64,000 bases of DNA from Bauldia litoralis (GTDB lineage: Bacteria > Pseudomonadota > Alphaproteobacteria > Rhizobiales > Kaistiaceae): the NCBI RefSeq assembly GCF_900104485.1, contig NZ_FMXQ01000003.1, positions 186,001 to 250,000 on the forward strand, written 5' to 3'. Position numbers and translations under genes: made by a program. This document shows, in pieces, positions 24,942 to 33,628 of the stretch; position 1 is the first letter of the stretch; every line of letters begins with the position of its first letter. The notes under the pieces were generated by a model. That model saw nothing but the letters and a program-made list of their open reading frames with translations. It made no database searches and was not told where the DNA came from.

Positions 24942-25991
24942 TTAGCCCCAGCACTTCGTCAGGCCTTCGGCCGACGTCTCCGACGGGACGCCGTCGACCG
25001 GCGCGTCGGTGATCAGCGAAACACCGGTGTCGAAGAAGTCGAGACCCGGGGTCGGCTCCGGAACCTTGCCGCTCTTGGCGTATTCGGCAACAGCCTCGAC
25101 GCCGAGGGCCGCCATCAGCAGCGGGAACTGCATCGAGGTGGCGCCGATGACACCAGCCTTGACGTTCTCGACGCCCGGGCAACCGCCGTCGACCGAAGTC
25201 ATCAGGACAGAACCGTCATCCTTGCCGATTGCCTTGAGGGCTTCCCATGCACCAGCCGCGGTCGGCTCGTTGATGGTGTAGACGACGTTGATGTCCGGGC
25301 ACTTCTGGAGAAGCGTCTCCATGCCGGTCCTGCCGCCATCCTCGGCGCCCGCGCCCCACTGATGGCCGCAGATCCGGTCATCATCCTCGTCGAGGTAACG
25401 AGACGGGTCCTTCACGTCGATACCGAAGCCGGTCATGAAGCCCTGGTCGCGGGCCGCATCGACGGTCGGCTGAGCTTCGAGCGCGTCAAGGAACGCGATC
25501 TTGGCGGTCGCAGTCTTCTCGGGGCCGAGCGTCTTGGCAGCCCACTCGCCGATCAGCTCACCAGCGCGGAAGTTGTCGGTGGCGAACGTCGCGTCGGCGG
25601 AGTCGATCGGATCGAGCGGCGTGTCGAGCGCGATGACCAGGATGCCGGCGTCGCGGGCCTTCTGGATCGTCGGGACAATGCCAACGGTGTCGCTCGGGGT
25701 GATCAGGATGCCCTTGGCACCAGCGGCGATCAGGGTCTCGACCGCGGCGACCTGGCCGTCGTTGTCGCCGTCGAACTTCCCGGCGAAAGCCTGGAACTTG
25801 ACGCCGAGCTCATCGGCCTTGGCCTGGGCGCCTTCGCGCATCTTGACGAAGAACGGGTTGTTGTCGGTCTTGGTGATCAGGCCGACGAGCACATCGTCCT
25901 GAGCGCTCGCCGGACCCATGCCGGCGGCGAAAGCAATGGCCGCGCCGGCAACGCCGGCGGTCGCCCACTTCAAGGTCTGAAATTTCTTCAT
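24942..25991 (-). CDS. Sugar-binding protein, FrcB/RbsB type
   Basis: A 349-residue periplasmic binding protein of type 1 fold. The signal peptide ends GPASAQ near residue 31. The mature start is [18 protein letters not shown], followed by [33 protein letters not shown]. This resembles the fructose-binding protein FrcB of rhizobia, including four Cys in the mature protein (ICGHQ, KCPDI, GGCPG, TKCWG). The upstream region holds a palindrome that may be the ROK operator. No permease or ATPase gene is nearby, so it must share components encoded elsewhere or be an orphan. Confidence 0.88.
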   Translation of the reverse strand: MKKFQTLKWATAGVAGAAIAFAAGMGPASAQDDVLVGLITKTDNNPFFVKMREGAQAKADELGVKFQAFAGKFDGDNDGQVAAVETLIAAGAKGILITPSDTVGIVPTIQKARDAGILVIALDTPLDPIDSADATFATDNFRAGELIGEWAAKTLGPEKTATAKIAFLDALEAQPTVDAARDQGFMTGFGIDVKDPSRYLDEDDDRICGHQWGAGAEDGGRTGMETLLQKCPDINVVYTINEPTAAGAWEALKAIGKDDGSVLMTSVDGGCPGVENVKAGVIGATSMQFPLLMAALGVEAVAEYAKSGKVPEPTPGLDFFDTGVSLITDAPVDGVPSETSAEGLTKCWG

Positions 25992-26121
25992 TCCGGGTTC
26001 CTCCCATTGAATAGTTCAGGGCGATCAGGCGACCGCTGACGGAACCGTAGTCCCGAAGGCAGCCGCCTGTCTCATTTGCCCTAAGGGACATTGCCCAAGC
26101 TTCTGCGCCGAATCAAGCAAA

Positions 26122-26134
26122 TACTGATTCAGTA
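26122..26134. promoter_or_regulatory. Perfect palindrome upstream of the FrcB-like gene (candidate ROK operator)
   Basis: TACTGATTCAGTA is a perfect 13-bp palindrome, 131 bp upstream of the binding-protein ATG and just after the end of the ROK regulator gene. A second inverted repeat (TGCCT-N6-AGGCA, 26136-26151) overlaps the ROK stop codon. Position suggests control of the sugar operon; unproven. Confidence 0.4.
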
Positions 26135-26144
26135 ATGCCTGATT

Positions 26145-27431
26145 TTAGGCAAAAGTGGAGAGATGATCAGGAGTCGATCCGCCCGGAAAACTGGCGGAAT
26201 GCCTCGCGGCGCGGTCGGCCAGCATCCGGTCGACGACCTCCGGTGCAAGACGCGATTCAATCGTAAGCAGCGCCGCGCCATACAGGCCGTCATGCACATC
26301 GGGGCGGGCGAGCGCGATCTGGAGCTTGCGGGTCGCCAGCGGCAGGCACCGCTGGTAGACGAGCTCCTTGATGCCGGAGAGAAGATGGTCGCGGGTCCGC
26401 GCCAGCGTTCCGCCGACAACGATGACGCTCGGATTGAGGATGCTGACGGTATCCGAAATCGCCTCCCCGATGATCCGACCCGACTGGCGCACCAGGGTGA
26501 CTGCTTCCGGCCGATTGAGTTCGGTCAGCGCGACGACGTCCTTGGCGTCCTCGGCCTCGATCCCCTGGGCGCGCAGGTCGCGGGCGATCGCCCAGCCGGC
26601 GGCGCGGGCCTCGACGCAGCCGAGCTTGCCGCATCGACACAGCGGCCCCTCGCTCGACGCGAGCTGGATGTGGCCGATATCGCCGCTGGCGCCGTCGGCG
26701 CCGCGATAGATCGACCCGCCGGCGAAGATGCCGCTGCCGATGCCGGTCCCGGCCTTGACGAAGAAGAAATTCTCGACCCTTCGCCAGTTGCGGCGATGCT
26801 GGTGCAGGGCAAGGAGGTTGACGTCGTTGTCGGCGACCGCCTCGATGCCGAGGCGGGCGGTGAGCCAGCCGCGGATATCGAAATCGTCCCAGCCGGTCAT
26901 GATCGAGGGTCCGACAACGCGGCCGGCCGCGAAATCGACCGGCGCCGGCAGCGACAGGCCGATTCCGAGCACCTCGCTCCACGAACGCTGGGTCCTGCGC
27001 AGAAGGGCCTCGGACTGGTCGGCGATGAAGCCGAGGGTTTCGACCGGGCCCCGCTGGGGGTCGAAGACCGACAGGGTTTCGGCGACGATCCCCGGCTTGA
27101 GATCGGTGAGACCGACGCGGACTTCGTGTTCGCCGATATCGACAGCGAGGACCAGGCCGAAGTCGGTGTTGAGCCGAAGGGCGCGGGCCGGCCGGCCGCC
27201 GCTTGGCAGCCGCTTGTCGGCTTCCGTCACCAGCCCGGCGTCGAACAGATAGGACAGGCGCTGCGCCACCGTGGCGCGCGACAACTGGGAGGCCTCGACG
27301 AGGGCCGCCCGCGAGGCGGCGCGACCCGACATGATCAGCGCGAGCAGGTGCCCGGTTCCGGCAAACGGGTTCGCCGCGCGTCGCCGTTCGGACTCCTGGT
27401 GCCCCCGGGCTTGATCGTTCTTCAAGGCCAA
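26145..27431 (-). CDS. ROK-family transcriptional regulator
   Basis: A 428-residue repressor. The N-terminal winged helix-turn-helix is RAALVEASQLSRATVAQRLSYLFDAGLV. The ROK sugar-kinase-like domain has GLVLAVDIGEHEVRVGL and the zinc-type motif CRCGKLGCVEARA. The frame has no ATG near its N-terminus: the call uses TTG at 27431, and a second TTG two codons on has better spacing from GGAAGG. It lies upstream of the FrcB-like/kinase/aldolase genes on the same strand and probably represses them until the sugar binds. Confidence 0.88.
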   Translation of the reverse strand: MALKNDQARGHQESERRRAANPFAGTGHLLALIMSGRAASRAALVEASQLSRATVAQRLSYLFDAGLVTEADKRLPSGGRPARALRLNTDFGLVLAVDIGEHEVRVGLTDLKPGIVAETLSVFDPQRGPVETLGFIADQSEALLRRTQRSWSEVLGIGLSLPAPVDFAAGRVVGPSIMTGWDDFDIRGWLTARLGIEAVADNDVNLLALHQHRRNWRRVENFFFVKAGTGIGSGIFAGGSIYRGADGASGDIGHIQLASSEGPLCRCGKLGCVEARAAGWAIARDLRAQGIEAEDAKDVVALTELNRPEAVTLVRQSGRIIGEAISDTVSILNPSVIVVGGTLARTRDHLLSGIKELVYQRCLPLATRKLQIALARPDVHDGLYGAALLTIESRLAPEVVDRMLADRAARHSASFPGGSTPDHLSTFA

Positions 27432-27562
27432 CGCCTTCCGGTTGCGGCCGGTCCGGCCGCCGCCGGACAGGATCGCGAAAGATGCGTCTTACCACAAGTG
27501 CCGGCCGGGAATCGCGCCACGGTTCCCGTCATCGGCTACACTACCGCGAGCAGACAGGGAGA

Positions 27563-28492
27563 ATGACCATGGGCGGGGATCGCGGCGAAGCGGTATTCGA
27601 TGAGGTGCGCTGGGAACGGATGTTCCCCGACCAGCTTGAGCGACGCTTCGCAGAATGGCCCGTCCTCTACCAGACTTACGGGCTGCTCGAGCCGCACGGC
27701 CCGCAGAACGCGGTGGGGCTCGACGCGCTCAAGGCGCATGCCATCGCCTGCCTGACCGCGCGGCGTCACGGCGGCATCGTCGCGCCACCCGACTACGGCC
27801 ATATCCACGAGATCGGCGATTACGCGCTCTGGGCGCTGGGGATGATCGGCGAGGTGCAGCGCGACTGGATGTCGGCGGTGCCGCCGTGGCATCACTTCAA
27901 GACCGTCTGCTGGCACCTGAGGAACGCCGACCGCCTCGGCTTCAAGGCGGTGGTGCTGATGACCGGCCACTACGGCGTCAACTACATCGATCTGAAGACG
28001 CTGGTCGACCTCGTCCAGCCTCACGTCGGCGCCCGGCTCTTCGCGCTCGCCGATTTCGAAGCCGATACGCAAGGCTTCGAGGGCGACGGCGACATCCATG
28101 GCGACCACGCCGGCAAGATCGAGACTTCCCAGCTCTGGGCGCTCGTACCGTCCGCCGTCGACATCTCGCGCCTGCCGCCCGCCAATGCCCCCGGGCCGCA
28201 TTTCGCCATGGGCCCCGATGCCTACGAAGCGAACCGGCTCGCCGGCCAGGCAATGGTCGAGCGCCAGGTCGCCTTCCTGGCCGACAAGGCCGAAGCCCTG
28301 GTCGCGGCACATGAAGCCGCGGCGCCGACGGCGCGGCTGCGCTCCTTTGCCGATGTCGAGACCTTATGGGAGACGGTGGTCGCGCCAGCGCTGCCCGATT
28401 TCCTGTCGATGCAGAGCGATCCGAAAGGAACCGGCGTCGCCATGCCGGCGGAAAGCCGCTGGGCGATCAACTGGCAGCCGCCCGGGCGTTGA
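27563..28492 (+). CDS. Creatininase-family metal-dependent amidohydrolase
   Basis: A 309-residue protein. Metal-ligand blocks of the creatininase fold are kept: LLEPHGPQNAVGLD (Glu, His, Asp), TGHYGVN in place of NGHGGN, and DHAGKIETSQ with the Glu ligand. Family members open cyclic amides or act on formamides. AGGGAGA is a few bases before the ATG at 27563; an ATG two codons later is also possible. It diverges from the ROK regulator gene across 131 bp. Substrate unknown. Confidence 0.8.
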   Translation: MTMGGDRGEAVFDEVRWERMFPDQLERRFAEWPVLYQTYGLLEPHGPQNAVGLDALKAHAIACLTARRHGGIVAPPDYGHIHEIGDYALWALGMIGEVQRDWMSAVPPWHHFKTVCWHLRNADRLGFKAVVLMTGHYGVNYIDLKTLVDLVQPHVGARLFALADFEADTQGFEGDGDIHGDHAGKIETSQLWALVPSAVDISRLPPANAPGPHFAMGPDAYEANRLAGQAMVERQVAFLADKAEALVAAHEAAAPTARLRSFADVETLWETVVAPALPDFLSMQSDPKGTGVAMPAESRWAINWQPPGR

Positions 28493-28720
28493 CCGACTGC
28501 CGTCAACCCGTGGTTGCCACCGGGGCTGTAACACCAAGCCACTGGGATTCATGGGTTTTTTACGTCGCCAACAAAGTGTGTCATGATTTCCGAGCTTCAC
28601 CGGCAGAGGATGGGACGCCGGTGCAAAATTCGTTCGTGGACGTCGGGGGCGGCGTGCCATTATCGATTCGACAGGGACGTGCCGGAGGCTTTCTAAGCCG
28701 GCAAACTGCGGGGCGACACC

Positions 28721-29518
28721 ATGCAGGAGAAAGCCGGCACCTTGCGAACGGGGGTTTCGCTGGTGCTGACTGACGATGCGGCTATCGAGGTCCGTGCCGA
28801 GGGCGCCGGGCCGGCGATCGTCCTGTTGCCATCGCTTGGCCGCGGCATCGCGGACTTCAACGATATCGTGCCCGCGCTGGTCGACAACGGCTATCGCGTC
28901 CTGCGCCCGGAACCGCGTGGCGTCGGTCGCAGCCGCGGCCCGATGAGCGGAAACACCCTTCATCATTTCGCCGCCGACATCGCCTCGATCATCCGACAGG
29001 ACGGCAGCGCGCCTTGCGTGATCGCCGGCCATGCCTTTGGCGGCAAGGTCGCCTGCACCGTTGCGGCGAACCATCGCGAGGTGGTGCGGGCGCTGGTGCT
29101 GATCGCCGGGACCGGCAATGCCGAAATCGACCCGGACATCGGAGAATCGATCGGGGTCGGCAGCGATCCGTCGCTGCCGAGAGAAAAGCGTCGCGACCAT
29201 CTGGTCCGGGCCTTCTTCGCCGAGGGGAACGATCCCGCGGAATGGCTCGACGGCTGGCATCCCGAGACAATGGCGATGCAGCGCGAAGCCGAGAAGGCGA
29301 CCGCGCCCGATGCCTATGTCGGCGGCGGCGATGCGCCGGTCCTCGACATACAGGCCGAGGCCGACGCGGTTGTCGGCGAATCCGAGCGCTCGGCGCGGCG
29401 GGAAACCTTCGCCGACCGCGTGACGGTCGTGGTCATCCGCCGGGCCGGCCACGCCCTGCTGCCGGAGCAGCCGGCGCAGGTGGCCGCCGCCATCCACGAC
29501 TACATCCAGAAGCTCTGA
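28721..29518 (+). CDS. Alpha/beta-hydrolase-fold protein with Ala at the nucleophile position
   Basis: A 265-residue alpha/beta-hydrolase-fold protein. The strand-turn-helix motif reads GHAFGG at residues 103-108, so Ala105 stands where the catalytic Ser is normal (GHSFGG). The oxyanion region LLPSLGRG and the C-terminal His in RRAGHALLP are present. This suggests a non-hydrolytic or binding role, or use of another nucleophile; a sequencing error is less likely since the codon is GCC. It follows a 228-bp gap without recognised signals and converges with gshB, 10 bp apart. Confidence 0.75.
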   Translation: MQEKAGTLRTGVSLVLTDDAAIEVRAEGAGPAIVLLPSLGRGIADFNDIVPALVDNGYRVLRPEPRGVGRSRGPMSGNTLHHFAADIASIIRQDGSAPCVIAGHAFGGKVACTVAANHREVVRALVLIAGTGNAEIDPDIGESIGVGSDPSLPREKRRDHLVRAFFAEGNDPAEWLDGWHPETMAMQREAEKATAPDAYVGGGDAPVLDIQAEADAVVGESERSARRETFADRVTVVVIRRAGHALLPEQPAQVAAAIHDYIQKL

Positions 29519-29528
29519 GCGAACCGCG

Positions 29529-30470
29529 CTAGCCGACCCGCGCCTCGATCGCGTCCCAGACCAGCGCCGCGATGTCGGCGCCGCCGAAGCGCTTGACCTC
29601 GCGGATGCCGGTCGGCGAGGTGACGTTGATCTCGGTCAGGTAGTCGCCGATCACGTCGATGCCGACGAAGATCAGGCCGCGCTCCCTCAGCGTCGGACCG
29701 ATCGCAGCGCAGATCTCGCGGTCGCGCTCGGTCATGTCGACCGGCTCGGCCCGCCCGCCGACATGCATGTTGGAGCGCGCCTCGCCCGCCGCGGGTATCC
29801 GGTTGATGATGCCGACCGCCTCGCCCTCGACCAGGATGATGCGCTTGTCGCCCTGGCGAACGGCCGGCAGGTATTGCTGGACGACGAAGGGCTCGCGGTA
29901 GACGTCCTCGAAGATCTCGAGCAGCGAGGCGAGGTTCTCGTCGCCGCCGGCAATGCGGAACACGCCGGCGCCGCCATTGCCGTAGAGCGGCTTGACGATG
30001 ATGTCGCCGAATTCCTCGCGGAAGGCGACGATCTCGCGGCGGTCGCGGGTGATCAGGGTCGGCGGCGTCAGGTCGGCGAATTCGGTGACGAACAGTTTTT
30101 CCGGCGCGTTGCGGACATGGCCCGGATCGTTGACCACCAGCGTCTTCGGATGGATGCGCTCCAGCAGATGGGTGGTGGTGATGTAGCCCATGTCGAAGGG
30201 CGGGTCCTGGCGAAGCTGGATGACGTCGAAGGTCGACAGGTCGCGGGTCTCCGCCTCGCTGAGGGTGAAATGGTTGCCTTCCTCGTCGCGCACCGTCACG
30301 GCCTCGACCCGCGCCTCGACCCGGCCGTTGCGCATCGCCAGCCTGTCAGGCGTGTAGTGATGCAGGCCGTGGCCGCGCCGCGCCGCCTCGAGCATCAGGG
30401 CAAAGGTCGAGTCGCCGCGAATGGCGAGCTTCGAAATGTGGTCCATCTGGAACGCGACAGCGAGCGCCAT
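29529..30470 (-). CDS. gshB: Glutathione synthetase
   Basis: A 313-residue ATP-grasp enzyme that joins gamma-glutamylcysteine and glycine. The N-terminus ([30 protein letters not shown]) matches bacterial Gsh[18 protein letters not shown], the [14 protein letters not shown] loop and the C-terminal [12 protein letters not shown] carry the ATP, Mg and substrate residues. The length agrees with the family. GGAGA precedes the ATG at 30470. It follows rsmI and yraN as in many Hyphomicrobiales, but a 279-bp gap with repeats separates it from yraN. Confidence 0.96.
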   Translation of the reverse strand: MALAVAFQMDHISKLAIRGDSTFALMLEAARRGHGLHHYTPDRLAMRNGRVEARVEAVTVRDEEGNHFTLSEAETRDLSTFDVIQLRQDPPFDMGYITTTHLLERIHPKTLVVNDPGHVRNAPEKLFVTEFADLTPPTLITRDRREIVAFREEFGDIIVKPLYGNGGAGVFRIAGGDENLASLLEIFEDVYREPFVVQQYLPAVRQGDKRIILVEGEAVGIINRIPAAGEARSNMHVGGRAEPVDMTERDREICAAIGPTLRERGLIFVGIDVIGDYLTEINVTSPTGIREVKRFGGADIAALVWDAIEARVG

Positions 30471-30569
30471 GGGCTTGGGTCTCCGGCTTCAGGTCGAGGG
30501 CTATATCGTTTGCCCGGCGAATAAAGGCAATGACCCAATGGCATTGGCCATGCCGGGCCCGTGCGCATT

Positions 30570-30590
30570 CCCTCCCCGAGCCGGGGAGGG
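30570..30590. repeat. GC-rich stem-loop in the yraN-gshB gap
   Basis: CCCTCCCCG and CGGGGAGGG pair perfectly over 9 bp around an AGC loop. The following tract (gaccatcgcgaagcggtagtg, in part) looks like the intergenic repeats common in this order. It could attenuate transcription from yraN into gshB. Confidence 0.5.
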
Positions 30591-30634
30591 GGGACCATCG
30601 CGAAGCGGTAGTGGGTGGGGTTCATGGTCGGTAG

Positions 30635-30686
30635 GCGTGCGTCCTTCGAGGCCCGCGCTTCGCGCGCGCACCTCAGGATGGCGGGG
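30635..30686. repeat. Dispersed palindromic repeat, copy 2
   Basis: Reads GCGTGCGTCCTTCGAGGCC, a palindromic GC core (CGCGCTTCGCGCGCG) and CACCTCAGGATGGCGGGG. Same flanks as the copies at 10314, 42747 and 42896. Confidence 0.65.
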
Positions 30687-30749
30687 TTTGTGGGTTCGAC
30701 AGGCGGCGGAAGCGAAGGCATCCCCCGTCGCCATCCTGAGGCAAGTCGC

Positions 30750-31154
30750 TCACCAGCTTCGCCCCTGGCTGTCGAAGACCGAGACCATGTGGCGGGGCAG
30801 CTTGCCCGGCACCGCCACCACGACGTCGAAGCGGCGGTCGAAGGTGGCGAGCGCCGGGTGCCTGCCGATCCACAGCTCGGCGGCGCGGGCAATGCGCCTG
30901 CGGCTCGCCGGCCGCACCGCAAGGATCGCCGCGTCCTCGCCGGCGCGAAGCTTGACCTCGACGAAGACGATGGTGCGGCCGCGCCGGACGATCAGGTCGA
31001 TCTCGCCGGCGCCGCTGCGAAAGCGCCGGGCCAGCACCCGGTAGCCCTTCAGCCGCAGCCACCAGGCGGCCATCGTCTCGGCCCGGCGGCCGCGGATCTC
31101 GGCGGCGCGGCGGCGCGGATCGGCTGCACCGTCACGCCTCGGCGTCGCCGCCAT
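30750..31154 (-). CDS. yraN: YraN/UPF0102-family endonuclease-fold protein
   Basis: A 134-residue member of the UPF0102 family. The restriction-endonuclease-like core is intact: AWWLRLKGYRVLARRFRSGAGEIDLIVRRG with Glu and Asp, then VFVEVKLR as the ExK motif. The cellular role is not settled. Its ATG at 31154 lies inside the end of rsmI (23-bp overlap), a pairing found widely in proteobacteria, so the two are translationally coupled. Confidence 0.9.
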   Translation of the reverse strand: MAATPRRDGAADPRRRAAEIRGRRAETMAAWWLRLKGYRVLARRFRSGAGEIDLIVRRGRTIVFVEVKLRAGEDAAILAVRPASRRRIARAAELWIGRHPALATFDRRFDVVVAVPGKLPRHMVSVFDSQGRSW

Positions 31155-32064
31155 CGTCCCGGTCCTTCAGCGCCAGCGCCCGCTGGTAGAGGTCGCGGCG
31201 CGGCAGGCCGGTCAGCGCCGCCGCCTCGTCCGCCGCCATGCGCACCGTGCCGGTTTCGAGCAGGCCGATCAGCAGCGTGTCGATGTCGGCGGCGTCCGGC
31301 GCCGTCTCCTCCGGCGGACCGATGACCACGACGATCTCGCCCTTCGGCGCGTCCTCGCCCGCCAGTTCCGCTGCGAGGCCGGCCAGCGATCCGCGGCGAT
31401 AGGTCTCGAAGGTCTTGGTCAGTTCGCGGGCGACCACCGCCGGTCGCGCGCCGCCGAGCACCGCCGCCATGTCGGCAAGTGCGGCGGCAAGCCGTCGCGC
31501 CGATTCGTAGAAGACCAGGCTGCCCGGCACCGCCACCAGCGCCGCCAGCCGCTTGCGCCGGGCGCCTTCCTTCTGCGGCAGGAAGCCGGCGAAGAAGAAG
31601 GCGTCGGTCGGCAGGCCGGAGGCGACCAGCGCCGCCAGCATCGCCGAGGCGCCGGGCACCGGCACCACCGCATGTCCGGCCTCGACCGCCTCGGCGACCA
31701 GCCTGTAGCCGGGGTCGGAGATCAACGGCGTGCCGGCGTCGCTGACCAGCGCCACGGCATGCCCCGCCGCCAGTTCGCGCAGGATGCGCGGCCGCTGCGC
31801 CGCCGCGTTGTGCTCGTGATAGGCGATCAGCCGCCGGGCGATGGCGTAGCGGGCGAGCAGGACGCGCGTCACCCGCGTGTCCTCGCAGACAATCAGGTCG
31901 GCCGCAGCCAGCGTCGCCAGCCCGCGCAGCGTCATGTCGCCGAGGTTGCCGATCGGTGTCGCAACGATGTGCAGGCCGGGGTCGAGCGGCCGGACGGCCA
32001 TCGCCACGCCGTCGATGGCGTATCCGGGGGGCTTGTCTCCATCGGGCCGGCGATCGTCACGCAT
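31132..32064 (-). CDS. rsmI: 16S rRNA (cytidine(1402)-2'-O)-methyltransferase
   Basis: A 310-residue tetrapyrrole-methylase-superfamily enzyme that 2'-O-methylates C1402 in 16S rRNA. Diagnostic blocks are LHIVATPIGNLGDMTLRGL near residue 31, CEDTRVTRVLL, ALVSDAGTPLISDPGYRLV and VPGASAMLAALVASGLPTD. The N-terminal 20 residues before MAVRPLDPG are poorly conserved, so the start could be later. It is divergent from the LppC-type lipoprotein gene, the usual arrangement in alphaproteobacteria. Confidence 0.95.
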   Translation of the reverse strand: MRDDRRPDGDKPPGYAIDGVAMAVRPLDPGLHIVATPIGNLGDMTLRGLATLAAADLIVCEDTRVTRVLLARYAIARRLIAYHEHNAAAQRPRILRELAAGHAVALVSDAGTPLISDPGYRLVAEAVEAGHAVVPVPGASAMLAALVASGLPTDAFFFAGFLPQKEGARRKRLAALVAVPGSLVFYESARRLAAALADMAAVLGGARPAVVARELTKTFETYRRGSLAGLAAELAGEDAPKGEIVVVIGPPEETAPDAADIDTLLIGLLETGTVRMAADEAAALTGLPRRDLYQRALALKDRDDGGDAEA

Positions 32065-32295
32065 CGCATTCTCCGCATCGCGGGCAAAGCGCCCGGCCGG
32101 CTTGACATTGACGGCGCATCGCTTTTGACAGGGCCCGGATGAACCTTATGATTTACCCATTGTTACCGGGTTTCGGGCCGTTTGCGGGAAAGTGTCTGCA
32201 CTTTTGCCTTCGCGGGGTCCGATGAATTGCATGAACCGGGGCGGGGAAGGCAGCAATCAGCGCCGACCCGCGGCGGCCATTCCGAGGAGAGACGC

Positions 32296-33486
32296 TTGCC
32301 GGGCCTGATTCGATCTTTCGCAGGCCGTGCGCGGCTTTGGGCCATCGTCGCCGGCGTGGCGCTCGCCGCCTGTTCGCCGACGACGCTGCTTAACCCGCCG
32401 CCCGGCGGCAGCGCCGGCGGTCCGGTCGACGGCGAAGTCATCGGAACCGGCCCGACCCGGGTCGCGCTGCTGCTGCCGCTGTCGGCCAACGGCAATGCCG
32501 GTCAGGTCGCCAAGGACATGCGCAATTCGGCCGAACTGGCGCTGCGCGAGTTCCAGTCGACCAGCATCCAGATCCTGGTCAAGGACGACCGCGGCACGCC
32601 TGACGGGGCGCGGGCGGCGGCTTCGGCGGCCGTCGCCGAAGGCGCCCAGATCATCCTCGGGCCGCTCTTCGCCGAATCGGTGACCGCCGCGGCCTCGGTC
32701 GCCAAGCCGGCCAACATCCCCGTCGTCGCCTTTTCGACCGACAGTTCGACGGCATCGAAGGGCGTCTACCTGATGAGCTTCCTGCCGCAGAGCGATGTCG
32801 ACCGGATCGTGCGCTACGCCTCCGGCCAGGGCCGGACCTCCTACGCGGCGCTGCTGCCGGCCAATGCCTATGGCGCCGTGGTCGAGGCCAGCCTGCAGCG
32901 CGCCGTCGCCAATGCCGGCGGCCGGGTCATCGCCACCGAGAAATACAATCTCGACCGGACCTCGATGCAGGAGAAGGCGACGAAGATCGCCAATATCGTC
33001 AAGCAGGGCACCGTCAACGCCGTCTTCATTCCCGACGGCGGCGAGGCCGCGCCCTTCCTCGCCCAGGTGCTGGCCGCCAACGGCGTCGGCCAGGCGCAGG
33101 TCAAGTTCCTCGGCAGCGGCCAGTGGGACGATCCCCGCGTCATCCGCGAATCCAACCTCAACAGCGCGTGGTTCCCCGGCCCCGACCTCGTCGGCTTCCG
33201 CGCCTACGCGGCGCGCTTCAAGGCCGCCTATGGCAAGGACCCGCTGCGCACCGCCTCGCTCGCCTATGACGCGGTCAGCCTCGCCGCCGGCCTCTCCGGC
33301 CGCTTCGGCGCCCAGGCCTTCACGGAAAAAGTCCTGACCACCTCCAGCGGCTTTGTCGGCGTCGACGGCGCCTTCCGCTTCCGCCCGGACGGCCTCAACC
33401 AGCGGGCGCTGGCCGTCTACCAGATCGAACGCGACCAGCTCGGGGTCCTCGCCCCCGCGCCAAAGAATTTTTCGGCCGGGTTCTAG
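32296..33486 (+). CDS. LppC/LpoA-like penicillin-binding protein activator lipoprotein
   Basis: A 396-residue lipoprotein. The lipobox LAAC (cleavage before Cys near residue 26) ends a signal peptide, and the mature protein has the type-1 periplasmic-binding fold of LppC: VALLLPLSANGNAGQVAKDM, VKDDRGTPDGA, ILGPLFAESV, VAFSTDS. The family is linked to peptidoglycan synthesis control at the outer membrane. The start is TTG at 32296, preceded by GAGGAG at about 7 nt; a longer upstream frame lacks signal character. Divergent from rsmI. Confidence 0.88.
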   Translation: MPGLIRSFAGRARLWAIVAGVALAACSPTTLLNPPPGGSAGGPVDGEVIGTGPTRVALLLPLSANGNAGQVAKDMRNSAELALREFQSTSIQILVKDDRGTPDGARAAASAAVAEGAQIILGPLFAESVTAAASVAKPANIPVVAFSTDSSTASKGVYLMSFLPQSDVDRIVRYASGQGRTSYAALLPANAYGAVVEASLQRAVANAGGRVIATEKYNLDRTSMQEKATKIANIVKQGTVNAVFIPDGGEAAPFLAQVLAANGVGQAQVKFLGSGQWDDPRVIRESNLNSAWFPGPDLVGFRAYAARFKAAYGKDPLRTASLAYDAVSLAAGLSGRFGAQAFTEKVLTTSSGFVGVDGAFRFRPDGLNQRALAVYQIERDQLGVLAPAPKNFSAGF

Positions 33487-33628
33487 CAGAGAATCAAGAC
33501 GATCGACTCACTAACCCGCGCGTGATCGAACTTCGATCGGAGGCTCGCCGGAGCCGAGGCCCCGAATGCTATTCGGCAAGAGGCGCCAACTCGTGGCTGA
33601 TGCGGGCGGGTTTCGTCCGGCAGTCCAT

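Noticed and set aside
30570-30686. CRISPR-like repeats
   Set aside because: Only single palindromic elements of different sequence; no regular repeat-spacer pattern.
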